NCBI RefSeq assembly: GCF_000379825.1
Contig: NZ_KB903833.1
Span: forward strand, 547,030-611,029
DNA length: 64,000 nucleotides
Direction: 5' to 3'
DNA from: Longispora albida DSM 44784
GTDB lineage: Bacteria > Actinomycetota > Actinomycetes > Mycobacteriales > Micromonosporaceae
The notes below the pieces were generated by a model. That model did no database searches, was not told the origin of the DNA, and saw only the letters and a list, made by a program, of their open reading frames with translations. The position numbers and the translations under genes were made by a program. Positions 19,815-27,729 of this stretch are shown here, piece after piece. The first letter of the stretch is position 1, and each line of letters starts with the position of its first letter.

Positions 19815-22367
19815 GTGGCTGGTACTCGTAACCTTGCCCAGACCGAGGCGATCGAACGCGCCCGACTGCTCGAGGTGCATTCGTACGACATCGCGCTGGA
19901 TCTCACGGACGGCGGAGGCAAGCCGGGCGAGCGCACCTTCCGCTCCCGCTCCGAGATCCACTTCACCTGCACCGAACCCGGTGCGTCGACCTTCATCGAG
20001 GTCGCAGCCGACACCATCGAGTCGGCGACCCTGAACGGCGCCGAGCTCGACACGAGCGCGTGGACCGCCGAGACCGGGCTGACCGTGCCCGGCCTCGCCG
20101 CCGACAACGTCCTCGTCGTGACCGGCCAGTTCCTCTACTCGAACTCCGGCATGGGCCTGCACCGCTTCGTCGACCCGGTCGACGGCGAGGTGTACCTGTA
20201 CTCGCAGTTCGAGACGGCCGACGCCCAGCGCACGTACGCCTGCTTCGACCAGCCGGACCTCAAGTCCGTGGCGACCTGGCACGTGACGGCCCCCCAGCAC
20301 TGGAAGGTCATCTCCAACGCGCTCGTGGCCTCTGTGGAGGACCACGAGACCGGCGCGAAGGTCACGCACTTCGAGCCGGGCGTGAAGATGAGCACGTATA
20401 TCAACGCGTTGTGCGCCGGGCCGTACCACGAGGTGACCAGCGAGCACGACGGCATCGCCCTCGGGCTCTACTGCCGGTCCTCGCTGGCCGAGCACTTCGA
20501 CCCGGATGACATCTTCCTGATCACCCGGCAGGGCTTCGACTTCTTCCACGAGCAGTTCGGGGTGCGCTACCCGCTGCCGAAGTACGACCAGATCTTCGTG
20601 CCGGAGTACAACGCGGGCGCGATGGAGAACTTCGGCTGCGTCACGTTCGCCGAGGACTCCTACGTGTTCCGCTCGACGGTCACCGACTTCGAGTACGAGC
20701 AGCGGTCGAACACGATCCTGCACGAGATGGCCCACATGTGGTTCGGTGACCTGGTCACCATGCAGTGGTGGGACGACCTGTGGCTGAACGAGTCGTTCGC
20801 CGAGTGGGCGGCGCACTGGGCCAACGCCAAGGCGACCCGGTTCACCGACGCGTGGACGACGTTCCTGTCCGCCCGGAAGAACTGGGGCTACCGGCAGGAC
20901 CAGCTGTCCAGCACCCACCCGGTGTACTGCGACACGCCGGACGTGGAGACCGTCGAGGTCAACTTCGACGGCATCACCTACGCCAAGGGCGCCTCGGTCC
21001 TCAAGCAGCTCGTCGCGTACGTCGGCGAGGAGGCCTTCGTGGCCGGCCTGCGCGAGTACTTCCGCAAGCACGCCTGGGGCAACACCGTCTTCGGTGACCT
21101 GCTCGCGGCCCTGGAGGAGACGTCGGGCCGCAAGCTCGGCGAGTTCGCCGCGCAGTGGCTGGAGACCGCGCAGGTCAACACGCTCCGCCCCCGGGTGACC
21201 GTGGCCGCCGACGGCACCTACGAGTCCGTCGTCATCGAGCAGGAGGCGCCGGAGGACTACCCGACGCTCCGCCAGCACCGGATCGCCCTCGGCCTCTACG
21301 ACCTGGCCGACGGCAAGCTGCACCGCCGCGAGCGGATCGAGCTGGACATCGCCGGGGCGTCCACTGTGGTCGAGGCGCTCGCCGGGGTACGCCAGCCCGA
21401 CGTGCTGCTGCTCAACGAGGACGACCTGACCTACGCGAAGATCCGGTTCGACGAGCGGTCGGCGGGATGCGTCCGCGAGCACATCGCCGGGTTCACCGAG
21501 TCGCTCCCCCGCGGCCTGGCCTGGGCCTCGGCCTGGGACGCGCTCCGCGACGGCGAGCTGGCCGCCCGCGACTACGTCGCACTGGTCGCCAACGGCCTCC
21601 CGGCCGAGGACGACATCAACCTGGTCACCGTGACGGCCAAGCAGGCGCAGCTGGCCCTCAGCCAGTACGCCGACCCGGCCTGGTCGCCGGCCGGCTGGGA
21701 GCTGCTCAGCGGCGCGGCCCGTGGTGCGGTGGAGAACGCGGAGCCCGGCTCCGGCCTCCAGCTCGCCTGGGCGCGTACCTTCTCCTCCACCGCACGCTCC
21801 GAGGCCGACCTGGCCGTGCTCCAGGGCTGGCTGGAGGGCAAGGACGTGCCGGCAGGCCTGTCGATCGACACCGGCTTCCGCTGGCACCTCGTGCAGAACC
21901 TCACCGCGCAGGGCAAGGCAGGCCAGGCGGAGATCGACGCCCAGCTCGCCACCGACCCGACAGCGACCGGCAAGCAGGAGGCGCTGCTCGCACAGGCCCT
22001 GATCCCGACCGCCGAGGCCAAGGCCGCGGCGTGGGAGCGGATCACCGGCGAGGGCGACCTGACGAACATGCAGGCCCGGTACCTGCTGCTCGGCTTCCAG
22101 CACCCCTCGCAGGTGGAGCTGACCAAGCCGTACGTCGCCGCGTTCTTCGACAAGGCGACGCCGGTGTGGGAGCTGCGCGACGGTGACATCGGCCAGATGT
22201 ACGCCGTCTGGGGCTTCCCGAAGCTCCAGGTCTCCGAGGACACCATCGCCGCGACCGACGCGTGGCTGGCGCAGGACAGCCACCCGGCTCCGCTGCGCCG
22301 GCTGATCGCCGAGGGCCGCGACGACGTGCTGCGTGCCATCAAGGCCCGGGCGGCCGACGCCCGGTAG
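19815..22367 (+). CDS. pepN: Aminopeptidase N (M1 metallopeptidase)
   Basis: Zinc aminopeptidase that removes N-terminal residues from cytoplasmic peptides. The substrate-binding GAMEN is at about residue 268 and the zinc motif HEMAH at 303-307, with the third ligand in NESFAEW. The ERAP1-like C-terminal helical domain is complete. GAGGAG lies eight bases before the GTG at 19815, so the product is 850 residues, close to the Streptomyces enzyme. No signal peptide is present. A second, lipoprotein M1 enzyme is encoded at 30798. Two successive hairpins follow the stop codon. Confidence 0.95.
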   Translation: MAGTRNLAQTEAIERARLLEVHSYDIALDLTDGGGKPGERTFRSRSEIHFTCTEPGASTFIEVAADTIESATLNGAELDTSAWTAETGLTVPGLAADNVLVVTGQFLYSNSGMGLHRFVDPVDGEVYLYSQFETADAQRTYACFDQPDLKSVATWHVTAPQHWKVISNALVASVEDHETGAKVTHFEPGVKMSTYINALCAGPYHEVTSEHDGIALGLYCRSSLAEHFDPDDIFLITRQGFDFFHEQFGVRYPLPKYDQIFVPEYNAGAMENFGCVTFAEDSYVFRSTVTDFEYEQRSNTILHEMAHMWFGDLVTMQWWDDLWLNESFAEWAAHWANAKATRFTDAWTTFLSARKNWGYRQDQLSSTHPVYCDTPDVETVEVNFDGITYAKGASVLKQLVAYVGEEAFVAGLREYFRKHAWGNTVFGDLLAALEETSGRKLGEFAAQWLETAQVNTLRPRVTVAADGTYESVVIEQEAPEDYPTLRQHRIALGLYDLADGKLHRRERIELDIAGASTVVEALAGVRQPDVLLLNEDDLTYAKIRFDERSAGCVREHIAGFTESLPRGLAWASAWDALRDGELAARDYVALVANGLPAEDDINLVTVTAKQAQLALSQYADPAWSPAGWELLSGAARGAVENAEPGSGLQLAWARTFSSTARSEADLAVLQGWLEGKDVPAGLSIDTGFRWHLVQNLTAQGKAGQAEIDAQLATDPTATGKQEALLAQALIPTAEAKAAAWERITGEGDLTNMQARYLLLGFQHPSQVELTKPYVAAFFDKATPVWELRDGDIGQMYAVWGFPKLQVSEDTIAATDAWLAQDSHPAPLRRLIAEGRDDVLRAIKARAADAR

Positions 22368-22378
22368 TGACACGCGAA

Positions 22379-22465
22379 AGCGGCGGGAGGTGGTCAGCTC
22401 CCGCCGCTCTTTCGTACTCGTGGAACGAGAGAACGCCCGGGCCGCTACGGTGCGGCCCGGGCGTT
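22379..22465. terminator. Tandem terminator hairpins after pepN
   Basis: Two perfect inverted repeats follow pepN: an 11-bp stem AGCGGCGGGAG (22379-22389 with 22398-22408) and a 14-bp stem AACGCCCGGGCCGC (22432-22445 with 22452-22465). The first probably ends pepN and the second the convergent DUF5130 gene. Confidence 0.82.
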
Positions 22466-22508
22466 TTCCGTGGTCTGCGAGGGGTGGGTATCGCTGGGGT
22501 ATGTGCGG

Positions 22509-22946
22509 TTACTTCGCGGCGTGCGAGGCGAGCTGGCTCAGGCCGGCCACGATGCCGCCCGCCAGGTCGCCGCCCGTGAAGGCCGCGGTCATCGAGAACG
22601 CCGCGAGGGCGCAGTCCCGGTCCGGGAGGCGGCGGCGGGCGGCCTCGCCCGTCACGATCTCCAGGATCCGCTGGTTGGGCGACACGGCGATCAGCACGCT
22701 GTTGTCCGGGTCGGCGAGCTCGCTGTGCAGCTTCTCGGCCGCGCCGCGTACCGGGGCGTGCAGGTCACCCACGTAGATGCTGAACGTCAGCCGGCTCTCC
22801 TGGTCGGCCAGGCGCAGGGCCTCGTCGATCCGGATCAGCTGCCGCGAGGTGAACGGCCCGTCGACGACCTCCGGGTACCACGGGGGGCCCGGGTCCTCGA
22901 CACGGTCGATGACGGCTACCGCTTTACCACTTGCCACTGGCCCCAC
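22509..22946 (-). CDS. DUF5130 family protein
   Basis: The 145-residue product matches the actinobacterial DUF5130 family: FTSRQLIRIDEALRLADQE, FSIYVGDL, SVLIAVSPNQRILEIVTG and AAFSMTAAFTGGDLAGGIV are its characteristic blocks. The fold resembles TPM domains (my inference), and no function is known. The gene overlaps the start-proximal end of its own operon partner: the small membrane protein upstream ends 23 bases inside it, so the two are co-translated. Confidence 0.82.
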   Translation of the reverse strand: MGPVASGKAVAVIDRVEDPGPPWYPEVVDGPFTSRQLIRIDEALRLADQESRLTFSIYVGDLHAPVRGAAEKLHSELADPDNSVLIAVSPNQRILEIVTGEAARRRLPDRDCALAAFSMTAAFTGGDLAGGIVAGLSQLASHAAK

Positions 22947-23208
22947 CCTTCGTTCCGGCGGCGGCCACGTGCGCCGCGTCAGGTACGGCAGGCAACGCTG
23001 CGTGTGCCGCGTGGTGCCCGGCCACCTTCAGCTCCGGGTGCGCCATGAACCACACCGGGGCGAACTCGAAGGCACGGCCCGGCCGGTACCGCTTCGCGCG
23101 GCGAGCGCCAACCCCATAGACGACGGCGTATAGGAACAGCACGACGCCGAGGGTGGTGCCGACGACGAACAGCACTGTGTTCATCGGGTATCCAAACATG
23201 AGCATCAC
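22924..23208 (-). CDS. Small membrane protein upstream of the DUF5130 gene
   Basis: The product is up to 94 residues long with one N-terminal transmembrane segment (MNTVLFVVGTTLGVVLFLYAV) and a basic, then His/Ala-rich tail (HHAAHAALPAVPDAAHVAAAG). The first ATG is at 23208; an ATG eight codons later at 23184 is equally possible. It overlaps the DUF5130 gene by 23 bases on the same strand and is divergent from kynU, 50 bases away. I recognise no named family. Confidence 0.7.
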   Translation of the reverse strand: MMLMFGYPMNTVLFVVGTTLGVVLFLYAVVYGVGARRAKRYRPGRAFEFAPVWFMAHPELKVAGHHAAHAALPAVPDAAHVAAAGTKGGASGKW

Positions 23209-23258
23209 GGTAGCGGAGCAGGTGCCCGCTCCACTGCCAGGGGCCTACTATTCGTGAC

Positions 23259-24512
23259 GTGACGAACCGCGCTGACGTCGAGAAACTCGACGCATCCGAC
23301 CCCTTGGCGCCCTTCAGGGAACGTTTCGCGCTCGGGAGTGACGAAAACCTCATCTACCTGGACGGCAATTCGCTCGGCCGCCCGCCGAAGTCGACCTTGG
23401 CCCGGCTGCGTGCCGCGGCGGAGGAGGAGTGGGCCGGGCAGCTCATCCGGGGCTGGTCGCACTGGATCGAGCTGGCCCGCAAGGCCGGCGACGTGCTGGC
23501 CGGCGGGGTGGTCGGCGCACGGCCCGGCGAGGTCGTGGTGTCCGACTCGACCAGCGTGAACCTGTACAAGCTGGCGGCTGCGGCGCTCGACGCCCGGCCG
23601 GGCCGGCGGGTGATCGTCACCGACGACGACAACTTCCCGACCGACCAGTACATCCTCGCGGGGCTCGCCGAGGCGCGCGGGCTGGAACTGCGCCGGATCC
23701 CCACCGACATCGACACCGGCGTGACCCTCGCCGGGGTACGCGAGGCCCTCAGCGACGACGTCGCGCTGGTCTCCCTCTCCCACGTCGCGTACCGGTCCGG
23801 CGCGATCGCCGACATGCACGGCATCACGGCGGCCGCGCACGAGGCCGGCGCGCTGATGCTCTGGGACCTGTGCCACTCCGCCGGCTCGGTGCCCGTCCCG
23901 CTCACCGCCGCGAACGTGGACCTGGCCGTCGGGTGCACGTACAAGCACCTCAACGCCGGCCCGGGCGCTCCGGCGTTCCTGTACGTCCGGTCCGACCTCC
24001 AGCCGCAGCTCCGGCAGCCGATCTGGGGCTGGTTCGGGCAGCGCGACCAGTTCGGCATGGCCGGGGACTACGACCCGGTCGACACGATCGAGCGGTTCCT
24101 GGTCGGCACCCCGCCGGTCCCCGGCCTGTACGGAGTCCTCGAAGGAGCCTCGCTGTCCGCCGAGGCCGGCATCGACGCGATCTACGCCAAGGCGCAGGGC
24201 CTGACCGACCTGATGGTCTCGCTGCACGACGAGTGGCTGGCCCCGCTCGGCTTCACCCTCGCCAGCCCGCGCGACGCCGCCCAGCGCGGCGCGCACGTCA
24301 CGCTGCACCACCCGCAGGCGTGGCAGATCTGCCAGGCGTGGCAGGCCGAGGGCGTGATCCCGGACTTCCGCACCCCGGAACGGCTCAGGATCGGCCCGGC
24401 CCCGCTCTACACCCGTTACGCGGACGTCTTCGAGGCCTTCGAACGCCTCCGCGACCTCGTCCAGGAAGGACGCCACAACGCCTTCCCCGCGGAACGCTCC
24501 AGGGTCACGTGA
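23259..24512 (+). CDS. kynU: Kynureninase
   Basis: PLP enzyme that cleaves kynurenine (or 3-hydroxykynurenine) to anthranilate (or 3-hydroxyanthranilate) and alanine. The 417-residue product has the opening YLDGNSLGRPP, the PLP-aspartate region LMLWDLCHSAG, the Schiff-base lysine K229 in CTYKHLNAGPGAPAF, and IWGWFGQRDQFGM. No kynA, kynB or NAD genes are nearby, so it may serve tryptophan breakdown elsewhere in the genome. The start is a GTG at 23259. A 6-bp inverted repeat (24515-24532) closely follows the stop codon. Confidence 0.93.
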   Translation: MTNRADVEKLDASDPLAPFRERFALGSDENLIYLDGNSLGRPPKSTLARLRAAAEEEWAGQLIRGWSHWIELARKAGDVLAGGVVGARPGEVVVSDSTSVNLYKLAAAALDARPGRRVIVTDDDNFPTDQYILAGLAEARGLELRRIPTDIDTGVTLAGVREALSDDVALVSLSHVAYRSGAIADMHGITAAAHEAGALMLWDLCHSAGSVPVPLTAANVDLAVGCTYKHLNAGPGAPAFLYVRSDLQPQLRQPIWGWFGQRDQFGMAGDYDPVDTIERFLVGTPPVPGLYGVLEGASLSAEAGIDAIYAKAQGLTDLMVSLHDEWLAPLGFTLASPRDAAQRGAHVTLHHPQAWQICQAWQAEGVIPDFRTPERLRIGPAPLYTRYADVFEAFERLRDLVQEGRHNAFPAERSRVT

Positions 24513-24602
24513 TCGGTTCTCATTCAAGAACCATTCCCTGGTACCTGTAAAAATCACCACAATTGCTGGCATGATCCCCTTAGGCCCACCGAAGGGGGAG
24601 GC

Positions 24603-25124
24603 ATGCGACGGCTACTGTCCACCCTGTCCGCCGGGACCGTCCTGTTGCTCGGGACGGGTGTGCTGCTCGGGACGAGCGCACCGGCACTGGCGGCAGGGGA
24701 CAACATCGCGCTCGTGGTCGAGCCACAGCTCGTCCAGACCGGCGGCGTGGTCAAGCTGACCGCGAACAACTGCAAGAACACGACGGCCAGCGCGGTGTTC
24801 AGCCCGACGAACCTCGGCTCGGTCACGCTGGCCCAGTCGATCGGCAACAACTCGGTCTGGGGCAACGTGACCATCCCGGCCGGCACGCCCACCGGCGTGT
24901 ACACGATCACGGCCAACTGCGTGGGCAGCGACGTCAAGGCCTCACAGAGCCTCTACGTGTACCAGGCGCAGCCCACCCCGACCCGCGCGCCCAACACGGG
25001 TGGCGTGGCGCTCGGCGGTAGCTCCGGTGCCGCGATGACGGCGGCGGGCGTGGGCCTGGCCGGGCTGGGCGGCCTGGTCGGCGTCCTCGCGTGGCGGCGC
25101 CGCCGTGCGTCCCTGGTGGACTAG
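24603..25124 (+). CDS. Secreted surface protein with sorting-signal-like C-terminus
   Basis: The 173-residue product has a signal peptide (residues 1-30, cleavage near ALA-AGD), a beta-rich exported domain with two cysteines (C57, C106) and a C-terminal APNTGG (129-134). The APNTGG is followed by a glycine/alanine-rich hydrophobic helix and a WRRRR stop-transfer end. That layout matches a sortase sorting signal with a non-LPxTG pentapeptide. The gene immediately downstream encodes a class F-like sortase, so this is probably its substrate or a partner. The AT-richer stretch 24541-24575 probably carries the promoter, and GGGGGAGG lies ahead of the ATG. A long hairpin starts at its stop codon. 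Confidence 0.85.
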   Translation: MRRLLSTLSAGTVLLLGTGVLLGTSAPALAAGDNIALVVEPQLVQTGGVVKLTANNCKNTTASAVFSPTNLGSVTLAQSIGNNSVWGNVTIPAGTPTGVYTITANCVGSDVKASQSLYVYQAQPTPTRAPNTGGVALGGSSGAAMTAAGVGLAGLGGLVGVLAWRRRRASLVD

Positions 25125-25287
25125 GGCCTTTCTTCCGGATGCTCGCCGAGGCGCGGCGAGGTCCAGAGGGCGAGATGCAAGCCGGCGGCTCGTCCGGATA
25201 CCGGTGTTGTATCCGGACGAGCCCCCGGCGCCGCAGGTCGTTCTCTGGACCCGGCGCGGTCGGCGATGATCCGGAAGAGAGGCCCTC
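25123..25287 (+). repeat. Long imperfect hairpin with TACCGGTGTTGTA apex (element A)
   Basis: The arms 25123-25201 and 25209-25287 pair at about 63 of 79 positions. The innermost 15 bp (GGCTCGTCCGGATAC) are perfect, and the loop is CGGTGTT. It runs exactly from the stop codon of the surface-protein gene to the first codons of the sortase gene, so the sortase start codon is inside the right arm. The same 13-nt apex recurs in a hairpin with a different stem at 32640-32739. Confidence 0.8.
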
Positions 25288-25901
25288 ACTCCTACCTGCT
25301 CGCGGGGCTCGCGGGGCTGCTGGTCCTCGCCGGGGCCGCCGTCGCGGGGATCGGTCTCGGTTCCTGGGCGGCTCCGGCTCCGGCGTCCCCGGCCGCGAGC
25401 AGCGCCGTGCGGCCGGCCGCTCCCGTGTTCCGCGTGCCGCCGATCAAGCGGGCCACGCCGACCCGGGTACGGATCCCGTCGATCGGGGTCAACGCGAAGC
25501 TGATCCAGGTCGGGCTGGACAAGGGTGACGTGGCGTTGCCGCCGCTGGAGAAGCCCTCGCTGGCCGGCTGGTACAAGCCCGGGCCGGCCCCGGGTGAACT
25601 CGGGCCGTCCATCCTGGTCGGTCACGTGTCCGGCAAGAAGGGGCCCGCCGTCTTCTACAAGCTCGGCGAGGTCAAGCCGGGGGCGACGATCGAGGTGACG
25701 CGGGCCGACAAGTTGACGGCACTGTTCCGGGTGGACGGCGTGGAACGCTTCCCGAAGGCGAAGTTCCCCACGGCACGGGTGTTCGGCGAGTACACCGGGC
25801 CGCACCTGCGGTTGATCACGTGCGGCGGAGCGTATGTCGGCGGAGCGCTGGGCTACGCCGACAACGTCGTGGTGTTCGCTTCTCTGGTAGGGACCCGCTG
25901 A
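25266..25901 (+). CDS. Class F-like sortase
   Basis: Membrane-anchored transpeptidase of 211 residues: an N-terminal anchor (residues 10-32), a proline/alanine linker, then the sortase barrel with H120 (ILVGHVSG) and C186 (LRLITCGG). The arginine usually found shortly after the cysteine is not obvious: the last strand reads GYADNVVVFA and the only later arginine is the final residue, so catalysis should be checked. It probably acts on the APNTGG protein encoded just upstream. Its start codon is buried in the right arm of hairpin A and the ribosome binding site is weak, which suggests translational control or coupling. Confidence 0.87.
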   Translation: MIRKRGPHSYLLAGLAGLLVLAGAAVAGIGLGSWAAPAPASPAASSAVRPAAPVFRVPPIKRATPTRVRIPSIGVNAKLIQVGLDKGDVALPPLEKPSLAGWYKPGPAPGELGPSILVGHVSGKKGPAVFYKLGEVKPGATIEVTRADKLTALFRVDGVERFPKAKFPTARVFGEYTGPHLRLITCGGAYVGGALGYADNVVVFASLVGTR

Positions 25902-25906
25902 GCTTC

Positions 25907-25930
25907 AGATCAAGAACAAAGATCAAACCC
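25907..25930 (-). repeat. 24-nt TTTGATC repeat motif, copy 1
   Basis: On the minus strand this reads GGGTTTGATCTT, five variable bases, then TTGATCT. It matches the copy at 32606-32629 at 21 of 24 positions. It lies between the convergent sortase and HNH genes, 12 bases after the HNH stop codon, and is followed by GAAG and CTCAGCGGGTCC. That last 12-mer also forms the outer right arm of hairpin B. Confidence 0.7.
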
Positions 25931-25942
25931 GTTGAGGTGTAC

Positions 25943-26488
25943 CTAGGCGGCTTGGGCTTCTGGGGCTGCGGTGGCCACACCGAGCCAGGGGCTCCAGCGG
26001 GGGTCCGGGGAGCGGTGGCCGAGGATGCGCCAGGCCGGGCCGCGCGGGGCCGCTGGTGCCGGGTGCAGGCGCCAGCCGAGCTCGGCGAGCGTGCGGGCGG
26101 CCTTGCGGTGGTTGCACCTGGCGCAGGACGCGACCACGTTCTCCCAGGCGTGCGGGCCGCCACGGCTGCGGGGCAGGACGTGGTCGATGGTCTCGGCAGG
26201 CCCCCGGCAGTACTGGCAGCGCCAGCCGTCGCGGGCGAACACCGCGCGGCGGCTGAGGCCGACGTGGGCGCGGTAGGGAACCCGGACATGGCGGGTCAGC
26301 CGGATCACGGAGGGGACGGCCAGCTCCTGGCGCTCCGAGTGCATCAGGCCGTCGCCGTCGGTGACGCAGACGGCCTTTCCGGTGAGGAGGAGGATCACGG
26401 CTCTTCGGATGGAGATGACGCACAGGGGCTCGTATGTCGCGTTGAGCAGTAACGCGACAGAGCGTTGAGCTGGTGGACCGTCTCCCAT
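25943..26488 (-). CDS. HNH endonuclease
   Basis: The 181-residue product has a complete HNH fold: RDGWRCQYC (first zinc pair), TIDHVLPRSRGG (catalytic His and Asp), NVVASCARCNHRKAARTL (second zinc pair and terminal His region). The N-terminal VALLLNATYEPLCVISIRRAV is shared by a widespread, single-copy actinobacterial HNH family of unknown role, not obviously phage-derived. I chose the ATG at 26488 because GGAGG lies six bases upstream; the frame continues to 26662 across the divergent mscS start. No methylase or other restriction gene is nearby. Confidence 0.9.
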   Translation of the reverse strand: MGDGPPAQRSVALLLNATYEPLCVISIRRAVILLLTGKAVCVTDGDGLMHSERQELAVPSVIRLTRHVRVPYRAHVGLSRRAVFARDGWRCQYCRGPAETIDHVLPRSRGGPHAWENVVASCARCNHRKAARTLAELGWRLHPAPAAPRGPAWRILGHRSPDPRWSPWLGVATAAPEAQAA

Positions 26489-26615
26489 CTGGCACCTCCG
26501 GATTTGAACTGTGTCTATCCTCCCCGACGACGGGGCTGATTGCACGTGTCTTTTCCCCGAACTTGCAGGAAACCCCGCCGCGCCAGCCCGCCGGAGCATG
26601 CGGTACGAAAGGGGG

Positions 26616-27590
26616 ATGATCGCCGCCGATGCCGCCACGAAGCCCGAGTGCGCCAAGGACACCTTCTGTTATTGGCTGTACGAGACGACCGGCTGGCCGG
26701 CCTGGGTGGCAGAGAGCAGCAACTGGCTGCTGGTCAAGCCGTTCCGGGTGATCGGCATCCTGCTGGGCGCCGTGGTGCTCCGCTGGCTGATCGGCCGGGT
26801 GATCAAGCGGGTCACGACCGGCAGCATGCCCGCCATCCTCAAGCCGCTGCGGGAGAAGGCCCCCGGGGCCCTGGTCGAGGCCGGGCTGCTGTCGGAACGC
26901 CGTCAGCAGCGCGCGGAGACGATCGGCTCCCTGCTCCGTTCCGCCAGCGGCGCGCTGATCTTCGCGATCGCGTTCATGATGGTGCTGTCCGAGTTCGGGC
27001 TGAACCTCGCGCCGGTGCTGGCCAGCGTCAGCATCGTCGGTGTCGCGCTCGGTTTCGGGGCGCAGAGCCTGGTGAAGGACATCCTCTCCGGCGTGTTCAT
27101 GCTGCTGGAGGACCAGTACGGGGTCGGGGACACCGTCGACGTCGGCGAGGCGAACGGCACCGTCGAGGCGGTCGGCCTGCGGGTCACCACGGTCCGGGAT
27201 GTGCGTGGTGTGGTGTGGTACGTCCGCAACGGGGAGATTGTCCGGGTCGGCAACAAGAGCCAGGGCTGGGCGGCGATCGTGCTCGACGTGCCGATCGGGT
27301 ACGCGAACGCCGACGAAGCAATCGACGTGATCAGAACCGCCGTGCACGCCTACTCCACGGCGGAGGAGAACGCCGAGGAGTTCCTGGAGGAGCCGAAGGT
27401 ACTCGGAGTCGAGCAGCTCACGATCGATGGCGCGGTACTGCGGATCACCGCGAAGACCTCTTCCGACGCCCAGTGGCGGATCGGCCGGGACCTGCGCGGC
27501 GTGGTCACCGGGGCCCTGAACGACGCCGGGATCTCCTCTCAGATCAGCGCAAGCCGGACCCGGCCCGCGCCTCCCGCGCAGCCGCAGTGA
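26616..27590 (+). CDS. Mechanosensitive ion channel, MscS family
   Basis: The product is about 324 residues with three transmembrane helices. The pore-lining third helix is followed by the MscS signature ALGFGAQSLVKDILSGVFMLLEDQYGVGDTVDVG. The cytoplasmic vestibule follows, and the C-terminus is proline-rich. It would release solutes on hypo-osmotic shock. The ATG at 26616 lies directly after GAAAGGGGG, and an ATG at 26598 is possible; the frame is open to 26511, inside the divergent HNH leader. It lies about 140 bases from the next gene, an MFS transporter on the same strand. Confidence 0.9.
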   Translation: MIAADAATKPECAKDTFCYWLYETTGWPAWVAESSNWLLVKPFRVIGILLGAVVLRWLIGRVIKRVTTGSMPAILKPLREKAPGALVEAGLLSERRQQRAETIGSLLRSASGALIFAIAFMMVLSEFGLNLAPVLASVSIVGVALGFGAQSLVKDILSGVFMLLEDQYGVGDTVDVGEANGTVEAVGLRVTTVRDVRGVVWYVRNGEIVRVGNKSQGWAAIVLDVPIGYANADEAIDVIRTAVHAYSTAEENAEEFLEEPKVLGVEQLTIDGAVLRITAKTSSDAQWRIGRDLRGVVTGALNDAGISSQISASRTRPAPPAQPQ

Positions 27591-27729
27591 GCGCTAACAT
27601 CTGTAGTCGATCAGATATCCCCCTTTCGGGCTACCGTAAACTCGGCCAATCAGGCAAACTCAGGGGCAAGCCAAGCGTGTGAGCGCTTGATAGCCGCCGA
27701 CGACGCCGCCAGGAAGGACCACACCGCCC

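Noticed and set aside
19704..22373. Long open frame on the minus strand, antisense to pepN and continuous with the DUF1015 gene
   Set aside because: It has no similarity to any family I recognise and its composition is that of a third-position GC shadow; pepN carries all the motifs.
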